Origin: an uncultured Oscillibacter sp.
GTDB taxonomy: Bacteria; Bacillota; Clostridia; Oscillospirales; Oscillospiraceae
Assembly (NCBI GenBank): GCA_900542115.1
Contig: UQMC01000024.1
Location: forward strand, 1-20,436
Length of the DNA stretch: 20,436 bases
Direction: 5' to 3'
Numbering within the stretch: the first letter of the stretch is position 1; every line of letters begins with the position of its first letter. This document shows, in pieces, positions 13,742-20,436 of this stretch. Below the pieces are notes generated by a model, which was given only the letters and a program-made list of their open reading frames with translations, ran no database searches and had not been told where the DNA came from. The position numbers and the translations under genes were made by a program.

Positions 13742-16700
13742 TTACGCGATGGAGGGCTCCTCCGTGGTGAGAACGGCCTCATCCTTAGCCGGGAGGGCGT
13801 CAGGAGCCTCCGTCACCGAGACCACATCGACAGGCTCCTCGTCCGCAAATACGGCGGGCAGCTCCGCCTCTGCGGATTGAGTGGAGGCACTGGAAATACA
13901 ATAGAACTTTTGATAATTCTCATTATCTTTCATCACATATTCTACTCTGGTAGAATTCTTATTCATTTCTGTCCAGCCATATTTCTCTGTGATTCCATTT
14001 CCGAAAATAATCAGATAAGGAAGGATATCCTCCGGATTTGGCGTTACTCCAGCTTTCAATGCACAGGTCTTGCCTTTTACAGTCACTTTGCCGCCATAAA
14101 TATTAATATAGTTGCTCTCAATACCATAACCATAACCAGCATTACTTGTCTGTGGCACACCAACATTTATGATACCGCTATTGATAGTAACCGTACCACT
14201 TGCATAAATCCCTGAGCCTTTTTCCATGCAAAGATTTGAAACGTCCAAAGTGCCTTTGCCAAGCTCAAGTGTCATAGTATTAAAGGCGTAAATACCATAT
14301 GCGTTACCTGTTTCTACGCTCATGTTAACGTCCAGTTTATCACCGGAGTCCTCGCCAACGATTGTCAGTTTGCTAATCGCATAGATACCACAGTTGATCT
14401 GTGAACTGCTGCCGTACCTGGTGCTGGTAATGGAGTTATCCCCTATTACTTTGATTGTCAATTTATTGCTTACATATCTGACATTCGGATATTCACCGCG
14501 TCGTCCGGTATCACACCATCCAATAACTGGTGTTGCCACCTGAAAGCTATCAATATTCAACGTTGTTTTATCCGCGTTACCCTCCTGATTATATATCTCG
14601 GGCTTTCCGCTGTAGTGATAACCGTTCAGCGTCAGCAGACCACCGGTTTCTTCATCGTAGGTAAAGGACACGGTACCGTCACCGAACACATCGTCGGCGT
14701 TAATGCCGGTAACACGGACAACCTCGCTGGTGTTGGGCTTGGCGATATACAAATCATACTTGGTGGCTATATCCATCCAGTGGGCGTACAACTCCAAATC
14801 ATACGTTAGATCCCACGTCCGCGCACTTTCGCCGTTTTCGTTATAATACTGTGTACCGCCCTTTACCGCGTCAAAGAAGCCATCAAACTGGTACTTGGTG
14901 GAATCCCGCGTAGGCAGGGTGATCTCCGGCATAGGCTGTCCATACGTGACCGTTATGCTCTCCGTGCCGCCGGTGCCGCCATTGGCGTTCAGATTAACGG
15001 TATAGGTCTTGGCTGTCCAGTGGGCGGTGAGGATCACATCGCCGGTCTGCATGGCGGAAATTTCCGTGACCTTCGTCCCGGCGTCCGTTTCACCAGCCAT
15101 ATACCAGCCGTCAAAGGTGTAGCCGGTCCGCTTCGCGTCTTGCAGCGTTACCGCCGTGCCGTAGGTGTAGGTATTGGGATTGGAGTGCTCGCCGCCCTCA
15201 CTATAATAAGTAATGCTGTACACACGATTTTCGGCCTTCCACTGGGCGTAGTACGTCACATGGCCGGTAACGGTGGTGCTGCTTGTCCAAGCCGTGCCGG
15301 TGCCATTCTTATCGGTGTTCCAGCCGGTGAAGGTATAGGTGGTGGTGTCAGTGCTGTCTCTGGTGGGCGTAGTGGGCCGGACAATGGCCGTGCCATAGGG
15401 CAGCTCCTCAGAGGTCCTGCTCAGTTCATTGCCGCCGTTGGCGTCCCACATCACCTTGTAGGACTTGATATTCTCCCTCCACTGGGCGTAATACGTCACA
15501 TCGGCAGTGACCTTATCCGGGTTGTCCGTCAGCGTGTTCAGCGCGGCGCCGGTTCCGTCCGTCTGCGTGTTCCAGCCGAGGAAGTCATAGGTTGCCTTAG
15601 CCGTTTCCGCTCTGGTGGGGTCGGCGGGCGGAACGATAACCGTGCCGTAATCCGTCTGGCCGTTGGTGGTGGTATCCGCCATGACCAGCGCATCGCCGCC
15701 GTTGGCGTCCCATGTCACCGTGTACTTTGCGGGCGTCCGCTTAAACTGGGCATAGAACGTCATACCAACCTTGACTCGCATATTGTAGTCATATTGGATG
15801 CCGGTTCCGTCCTCCTTCGTGTTCCAGCCGGTAAACTCGTAGGTACCGGTTTTGTCCTCCGCCTTGGTGGGGTGATCGTTCGGTCTCTGCCAGTTACGGA
15901 TGGCCTCACCATACTGAACCGTACTGGTTCCGATGGACTTTCCATCTACGATCCAGTCTACGGTGAAAGTGATGGGGACCCACTCAGCATAATAGTCAAT
16001 GCTTTCAGTGGCTGCCGTGCCCTCTACGAAATGCGTCGTTCCATAATCGGAATACCAATATGCAAAGGTGTAGCCCTCTTTTGCCACATGAGGTGCGGTA
16101 ATCGTCTCGCCATGCCGGTATGTCTTCTCGTATGTTTCAGAGAAACGATCATGGAACTTTACCTGATAGGTATTCAGCTCGTAGTAAACCTTCACCACAG
16201 TGGAGCCATCGGCGGCAACGGTCTGCTGCTCAATGGGCTTGGCCGTATACCCCTCTTTGGGCTGCGCCGTCATGTTCGTGGTGCTGTCGGTGTTGCCCTG
16301 CCGGGTCTCCGTCTCCATATCGTAGCTGCCGTCCAGCTTTTCGGTGTAATACTCCACGGTGTAGTTCACCAAATTCGGCTTCCAGTGGGCCTCCAGCGTC
16401 ACGCCGGTCTGGCCCTCCGGGAACGTGGGCATAACGGAGACGCTGCTGTAGCGTTTTCCCTCTGCTGTGTACCAGCCATCAAAGGTGTAGCCCGGTCTTT
16501 CGGGGTCAGCCGGCCATGTCAGGGGCGCGCCGCTGCCGCCGGAAAGCCCCGCCACGGCGGAACCGCCCTTGGAGTCAAAGGCAATATAGCGCATACCCGC
16601 CGGGTCGCTCCACTCCAGATGAATCGTCTTGCTGATGGGCGTGGAGGTAAACGTCAGAGGTGCTTTCTTCCACACGATGGTCATGTCCGTGCTCTCCGCC

Positions 16701-19700
16701 AGCGAGCCGTTCACCGGCGCCACCGTCACGGTGTTGGTGGCCGCGTTATAGCTGAACACCGGGTTGGTAAAGGCGATGCGGAAATTGCTCTCCGTGGCAT
16801 CGTCCCGGTTCAGGTCCTTCAATTTGCCGGTCCTGAGGTCCATAGCCCGCATCAGATACGTGCTGGAGGGCAGCGCCAGCGTTTTGACCGTTTTAAAGGT
16901 ATAGCCGGTATTGTCCGTGTTGGCAAAGGCATAGATGTTATCTACCTGCCCCGCCGACCACAGCGGCCACTGGTGGGCGTACAGCGTGGGGTTATACGTC
17001 AGCTTGCTGCTGGAAAACGCCTGCGCCACGAATTTGATTTCAATGTAAATGCCGATCTCGATGCGCATGGCGCCGGAGCTGTTGGAGGCAGCCCCCAGCT
17101 TCTCCTGCCATGTTTTATGGTAGTAGAAATAGCCCCAGAGCTGGACGTAGCCGCCCACCTCGGCGGTAATGCCGATCTTGTCCACCTTCAGCGAGAACAG
17201 ACCCACATACATTTCCAGCTTGATGCCCGCCCGCAGGGCCACGGTGCCTACCACGTAGAAATCAAAGCTGTACTGGGCGGGAACGAGGTCGATGGTCTCG
17301 TTTGTGGAGGTCTTGGCCTTCACCCGGACGGAGAAGTTATAGCGCTTGTGGTTCTTGTATTGGAAGTCCATACCCATGGCCACGTTCAGATTGGCGGACA
17401 CCACAAAGCTGCCCTTGACCTCCCAGCAGAAAATGTGCAGGAAAGCGCTGCCGCTGCTGCGGAACAACTGCTGATTGATAATGGGGCTCCAGGTGCCGCT
17501 GGTGTTCTCCATCAGGTCTTGGTACGTGGCCGCAAGGCCCTCCATGCCGGGGGCGGCGGTGTCCGCACCATTGGAGAGCTGCTCCAGCAGCTCCACCACC
17601 TGCTCCAGCCGCTTGCCCAGCGCGGCGTCAGACTCCTTCTCATTTTCGGTGTGCACCACGGCCTTGAAATTCACGCCGGTGTAGTTGCCCACCTCAAAGG
17701 AGGCGTTGAGAGAGTAGTCATACTTCAAAAAGCCGATCTTGTGGCGCTTGGTGCTGATGCTCTGCTTGAGCAGCACCTCCTCCTTAAACTGGGCCGTGAC
17801 CTCCACGCTCACATTACCCATTTCCACGGTGAAGGGCACAATGACAGTCACGCCGAAGCCATTGCCACTAAGGTTTTGAAGCTTGCTGTACATACTGACC
17901 CGGGCTGCCGTCCAGTCTACCTTAGCCGAGGCGCCGTCCGCTTGCAGCATGGTCCCGCTGATGGTCTGCATCCGGGCCTCAATTTCCTCCGAAGTGGGAA
18001 TATGGCTGGGGTCCTCGCTCTCCAGCAGCACAGCGGCCATATACTGCGCCGCCTGCTCCATGTAGCCGCTCTGCCTTACATCGTCGATCAGGTGCTTTTG
18101 GAGCTCGCTCTGCTCCTCCGGCGTCAGAGTAATATCCTCTGCCCGCTCGTAGTAAACGTCCAGCGCTTCATCCAGCGCGGCAGTGTAATCGTTCTCATTT
18201 TCGTAGGTTTCATAGGTAATGAGGTACTGCGTACCGTCCGCGTTCTTTTGAACGCCGGTGATTTTGCCGTAGGCAGAGGCTGTAGCGTTTTCGCTGTAAG
18301 CACCGTCACAGAACGCAATAAAATCACCCACATCCAGTGCGGTAGCGTCCACGTCCGTCATGGCCTTGGTCATGTCGTTCACTGAAACTGCGATGGGATT
18401 GCCATCGGCAGTATCCAAATACTTCTTAGACAGCGGCAGGGTATCCGGCATGAACAGCACATCCTCGGCCTCCGCCATCTCGTAGGTGTATTCGGTTTTA
18501 CCGTCCGTAGTATCTCCGATTTTCGTGATCTTCACATAGGCCACATCGCCCTTTGTGCTGTCAACATCTGTCAGGTCTGCGGAGCCTCTTGTAAAGGCTA
18601 CCGTCTCTCCCACGGCATAAGCCGTGGGAGACCGGAACGTTCCGGTGGTCTCGTTGCCCTGTGTGCTGACGCCATCCGTTTTATAAAGACCCTCAAACAC
18701 GGAAGCATCCAAGCCCTCCGCAGCGCTTGCGTCCTCCTGTTTGACATCTTTGCGGATAGAGGCATTCTGGACCTCATTCTTCTCTACGATAATGTTCAGG
18801 TAGCGGACAGAGGCTTCCTTACCCGTAAACTGCGCCTTCTCGTTCAGCAGCTCCACCTGATAAGTCTCACCGGCCTCCAGCACGGCGGAAACGGTTCCAT
18901 CGGCGCTGAGTTCAAAGTCAACATTGGCGTTGGCATCGGTGATGTCGATGAATTTGATGTCGGCTTTGCTTGCTCCGGTGACACCAAAGCTGTATTCCCC
19001 GGCGCTGACTGTCACGGTCTCGTAGTTAGGCGTTTCGCTGATGGGAACGGTGCCGGTGGTCACGTCCGCGTACAGCGTCACATCATGGGTCAGGGTATCC
19101 CCCGCACCCACGGAGTTTGTCATTTCCGCGTTATAGTACCAGCCGAGGAACACGCCGCCCTTGGGAACGGTGGGCGTAGGCAGCAGGCGGATGGCCGTGC
19201 CTGCGGCGTAGGTATTGTCTGTGGGCAGAACCGCGCCCTCGTGGGATACTTCATTGCCCCAGTCAAACATCACCTTATAATAGGTTGTGGTGCTGGTCCC
19301 ACCGCCGGAGCTTCCCCCGGAGGAACTGCCGCCGGAGCTGCTGCCCCCGCTGTGAGAGCCGCTGGAGGACGAGCTGCCGGAGCTGCTGCTGCCGCTGCCG
19401 GAGGTCTGGGCCGCCGGGTCCACGCTGACCCGCTTGGAGGCCACGCCCGGCTCGGTGTACCATGTCTCCACAGCCTTGTCCGTCCGCTGACACAGTGCCG
19501 CCGCCTGTGCGCGGCTGGCGTTGCCGGTGGGATCGAACCGCGTCCCGTTGCCGTTCAGAAGACCCGCCTGCCACAGCTTCACCACGGCCTCCCGGGCATA
19601 GGGCGCCACGGCGTCCAAATCGGCGGGCACGGTGGTATATTGCGTACCGCCGGTGAGGCGGATGCCGAATTTTTCAAAATAGCGCACAAACAGCGCCGCC

Positions 19701-20119
19701 ATCTGCTGGCGGGTGATAAGCGCGTCCGGGGAAAAGCGTCCGTCCCCGGTGCCGCCGGTGATGCCGTACTGCGCCGCCCACTTCACGTAGGGCGTGTAGT
19801 ACATTCCCTCCGGCACATCCGTAAAGCCGGTGTCCCCGCCGTACTTCGCCGGGTCAATGCCCGCCATACGGCCCAGCACCGTGACGAACATCCCACGGGT
19901 CATAGTGCCGTTGGGACTGAACGTGGTCTCGCTGGTGCCGCTGAAAAAGCCGTTGGCTTTGGCGTACAGCACCGCGTCATAGCACCAGTCCCCCGGCTTC
20001 ACATCCGTGAAGGGACTGTCTGCCGCGGTGTCTTTGGTTCCGGCCGCCAGCGCGGATACCGGCAGCAGGCTCAGTACCATGCTCACCACCAACAGCAGAC
20101 TGATGATTCGCTTTTTCAT
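13742..20119 (-). CDS. Giant SLH-domain surface protein with InlB B-type repeats
   Basis: This 2125-residue secreted protein has a signal peptide at 1-26 (KKR, hydrophobic core, VSALAA). Three S-layer homology domains (about 35-85, 97-150, 162-215; TRGMF, TRQQM, SRAQA motifs) anchor it to cell-wall polymer. A Ser/Gly linker (239-275) follows. An isolated B-repeat-like module (279-353) precedes a unique region (about 360-1170) rich in beta strands, which I do not recognise. Residues 1177-1781 contain about eight InlB B-repeat-like modules (GWNT, YYAQW, GYTFDGWY motifs). A C-terminal module (1785-2080) has repeated GIYA-type strands like a beta-helical carbohydrate-binding domain (DUF4353-like, tentative), then an acidic tail. 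There is no LPXTG. ATG 20119 has AAAGGAGG close upstream. Probable adhesin or S-layer-associated protein; ligand unknown. Separate unit from the sugar locus. Confidence 0.9.
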   Translation of the reverse strand: MKKRIISLLLVVSMVLSLLPVSALAAGTKDTAADSPFTDVKPGDWCYDAVLYAKANGFFSGTSETTFSPNGTMTRGMFVTVLGRMAGIDPAKYGGDTGFTDVPEGMYYTPYVKWAAQYGITGGTGDGRFSPDALITRQQMAALFVRYFEKFGIRLTGGTQYTTVPADLDAVAPYAREAVVKLWQAGLLNGNGTRFDPTGNASRAQAAALCQRTDKAVETWYTEPGVASKRVSVDPAAQTSGSGSSSSGSSSSSGSHSGGSSSGGSSSGGSSGGGTSTTTYYKVMFDWGNEVSHEGAVLPTDNTYAAGTAIRLLPTPTVPKGGVFLGWYYNAEMTNSVGAGDTLTHDVTLYADVTTGTVPISETPNYETVTVSAGEYSFGVTGASKADIKFIDITDANANVDFELSADGTVSAVLEAGETYQVELLNEKAQFTGKEASVRYLNIIVEKNEVQNASIRKDVKQEDASAAEGLDASVFEGLYKTDGVSTQGNETTGTFRSPTAYAVGETVAFTRGSADLTDVDSTKGDVAYVKITKIGDTTDGKTEYTYEMAEAEDVLFMPDTLPLSKKYLDTADGNPIAVSVNDMTKAMTDVDATALDVGDFIAFCDGAYSENATASAYGKITGVQKNADGTQYLITYETYENENDYTAALDEALDVYYERAEDITLTPEEQSELQKHLIDDVRQSGYMEQAAQYMAAVLLESEDPSHIPTSEEIEARMQTISGTMLQADGASAKVDWTAARVSMYSKLQNLSGNGFGVTVIVPFTVEMGNVSVEVTAQFKEEVLLKQSISTKRHKIGFLKYDYSLNASFEVGNYTGVNFKAVVHTENEKESDAALGKRLEQVVELLEQLSNGADTAAPGMEGLAATYQDLMENTSGTWSPIINQQLFRSSGSAFLHIFCWEVKGSFVVSANLNVAMGMDFQYKNHKRYNFSVRVKAKTSTNETIDLVPAQYSFDFYVVGTVALRAGIKLEMYVGLFSLKVDKIGITAEVGGYVQLWGYFYYHKTWQEKLGAASNSSGAMRIEIGIYIEIKFVAQAFSSSKLTYNPTLYAHQWPLWSAGQVDNIYAFANTDNTGYTFKTVKTLALPSSTYLMRAMDLRTGKLKDLNRDDATESNFRIAFTNPVFSYNAATNTVTVAPVNGSLAESTDMTIVWKKAPLTFTSTPISKTIHLEWSDPAGMRYIAFDSKGGSAVAGLSGGSGAPLTWPADPERPGYTFDGWYTAEGKRYSSVSVMPTFPEGQTGVTLEAHWKPNLVNYTVEYYTEKLDGSYDMETETRQGNTDSTTNMTAQPKEGYTAKPIEQQTVAADGSTVVKVYYELNTYQVKFHDRFSETYEKTYRHGETITAPHVAKEGYTFAYWYSDYGTTHFVEGTAATESIDYYAEWVPITFTVDWIVDGKSIGTSTVQYGEAIRNWQRPNDHPTKAEDKTGTYEFTGWNTKEDGTGIQYDYNMRVKVGMTFYAQFKRTPAKYTVTWDANGGDALVMADTTTNGQTDYGTVIVPPADPTRAETAKATYDFLGWNTQTDGTGAALNTLTDNPDKVTADVTYYAQWRENIKSYKVMWDANGGNELSRTSEELPYGTAIVRPTTPTRDSTDTTTYTFTGWNTDKNGTGTAWTSSTTVTGHVTYYAQWKAENRVYSITYYSEGGEHSNPNTYTYGTAVTLQDAKRTGYTFDGWYMAGETDAGTKVTEISAMQTGDVILTAHWTAKTYTVNLNANGGTGGTESITVTYGQPMPEITLPTRDSTKYQFDGFFDAVKGGTQYYNENGESARTWDLTYDLELYAHWMDIATKYDLYIAKPNTSEVVRVTGINADDVFGDGTVSFTYDEETGGLLTLNGYHYSGKPEIYNQEGNADKTTLNIDSFQVATPVIGWCDTGRRGEYPNVRYVSNKLTIKVIGDNSITSTRYGSSSQINCGIYAISKLTIVGEDSGDKLDVNMSVETGNAYGIYAFNTMTLELGKGTLDVSNLCMEKGSGIYASGTVTINSGIINVGVPQTSNAGYGYGIESNYINIYGGKVTVKGKTCALKAGVTPNPEDILPYLIIFGNGITEKYGWTEMNKNSTRVEYVMKDNENYQKFYCISSASTQSAEAELPAVFADEEPVDVVSVTEAPDALPAKDEAVLTTEEPSIA
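14777..16591 (-). repeat. Tandem InlB B-type repeat modules (residues 1177-1781 of the SLH protein)
   Basis: About eight modules of 60-85 residues lie head to tail, ending near residues 1246, 1314, 1380, 1459, 1547, 1627, 1701 and 1781. Most start with a YTVxWDANGG-type strand and end in YYAQW or AHW, with a central GWNT/GWY turn. The second (1253-1314, EYYTEKLDGSY) is MucBP-like. The modules are diverged at DNA level, so this is an old array, not a recent expansion. Such modules act as spacers or binding surfaces in Gram-positive adhesins. Confidence 0.8.
19295..19405 (-). repeat. Low-complexity Ser/Gly linker coding repeat
   Basis: Residues 239-275 of the SLH protein are almost only Ser and Gly (SGS, SSG, GGSS units), encoded by short GC-rich imperfect repeats. 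It links the wall-anchoring SLH domains to the exposed part. Repeats of this type can change length by slippage in whole codons. Confidence 0.85.
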
Positions 20120-20207
20120 AGCTTCTGCCTCCTTTTTTCACAGCTTGGGCACAGACCCGCCGGCTATCCCCGGCGGCTCCCGCCTGCCCCCAATTTTTCA
20201 CAGTAAC

Positions 20208-20216
20208 AGCATACCA
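20208..20216 (-). promoter_or_regulatory. Candidate extended -10 promoter element of the SLH-protein gene
   Basis: The minus strand reads TGGTATGCT: a TGn extension followed by TATGCT (4 of 6 to consensus). There is no recognisable -35 box at 17 bases, as expected for an extended -10 or activator-dependent promoter. The predicted start is near 20202, giving a leader of about 83 bases. Confidence 0.4.
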
Positions 20217-20260
20217 TACCGCCCCATTCGCTGGGGGACATCTGCACGAAACGCACCGAT

Positions 20261-20297
20261 TTCGACATGAATTGCACCCGCCCCCCGGTTTTCGACA
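20261..20297 (-). promoter_or_regulatory. Two perfect Spo0A-type boxes upstream of the SLH-protein gene
   Basis: TGTCGAA occurs twice on the minus strand (20267-20261 and 20297-20291), exactly 30 bp apart, both followed by A. TGNCGAA is the established 0A box of Bacillus and Clostridia. The spacing of about three helical turns puts both on the same DNA face. They lie about 60 and 90 bp upstream of the candidate start site. The motif match is seen; control by Spo0A is inferred. Confidence 0.5.
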
Positions 20298-20436
20298 GTG
20301 CTCCCCTTCCCGGCGCGGACTCACGTGAGTTTTGTCCGGGGTTCTTTGGCCGAATTGAAAGGCAAATTTCGATTTTAAATCGTATAATATTCTATTTATT
20401 CTACAAAATGGACTGAAAATTGTTGTGTTTCTTCCC

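Larger units (their letters stand above)
20120..20436. other. Leader and upstream region of the SLH-protein gene
   Basis: This 317-base stretch contains no supported gene. From the SLH gene outward: a strong ribosome binding site at about 20125-20132, an extended -10 element at 20208-20216, two Spo0A-like boxes (20261-20267, 20291-20297), a 12-bp perfect palindrome (20319-20330), then an abrupt change to AT-rich DNA (from about 20350) with a plus-strand TATAAT at 20383-20388 and a CGATTT-T-AAATCG palindrome at 20370-20382. The AT-rich end may be the promoter region of a plus-strand gene beyond the window, but no properly spaced -35 box was found. Confidence 0.5.

Noticed and set aside
15020..18385. 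1121-codon open frame on the plus strand
   Set aside because: It is antisense to the SLH protein. The translation is low in hydrophobic order, rich in His/Arg/Gly, without domains, as expected from reverse reading of GC-rich codons, and has no ribosome binding site.
19295..19405. CRISPR-like or mobile repeat
   Set aside because: It is an in-frame Ser/Gly linker of short codon repeats, with no spacers or terminal inverted repeats.

Overview
The window looks like chromosomal DNA of a GC-rich, Gram-positive gut Firmicute, most likely an Oscillospiraceae relative of Flavonifractor, Lawsonibacter or Oscillibacter. This rests on strong GGAGG-type ribosome binding sites, lipobox and SLH-type surface proteins, codon use, and the typical family signal peptide; it is an inference made without a database search. 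Nearly every gene is on the minus strand. The exception is one DeoR-family regulator.

Reading along the minus strand from the right there are three units. (1) A 2125-residue secreted S-layer-homology protein (20119 to 13742) has its own leader, containing two perfect Spo0A-type boxes, and its own terminator. (2) An eight-gene operon (13379 to 6404) encodes a lipoprotein-binding-protein ABC importer of the branched-chain amino acid (HAAT/Liv) type, SBP-livH-livM-livG-livF. Both halves of a split transketolase and a divergent RpiB/LacAB-type isomerase follow. It has a good sigma-A promoter (TTGACA-17-TAAGAT) and a strong hairpin/T-run terminator just after the binding-protein gene, probably an attenuator. 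(3) A five-gene operon (5520 to 60) encodes a methylthioribose-kinase homologue (MtnK), a divergent MtnA-like isomerase, a D-2-hydroxyacid dehydrogenase, an FGGY kinase and a FucA-like class II aldolase. The DeoR regulator (5636 to 6400, plus) sits between units 2 and 3. It is divergent from unit 3, with operator-like repeats between them, and convergent with unit 2, whose last stop codon is only 3 bp away.

Units 2 and 3 plus the regulator read as one catabolic locus: uptake, phosphorylation, aldose-1-phosphate to ketose-1-phosphate isomerisation, and aldol cleavage to DHAP and an aldehyde. That is the logic of the DHAP shunt for 5-deoxyribose or 5-methylthioribose. The FGGY kinase/dehydrogenase pair recalls B. 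subtilis yoaC/yoaD, and the split transketolase and isomerase suggest a second branch. Altered active-site residues in the MtnA-like and RpiB-like enzymes argue that the real substrate is not the textbook one. This is the best candidate for an undescribed system in the window.

The surface protein is a mosaic: three SLH domains, a Ser/Gly linker, a large beta-rich region of unknown function, about eight InlB B-repeat-like modules, and an AT-rich C-terminal module that looks acquired. No tRNA, rRNA, CRISPR, insertion sequence or integrase was seen.
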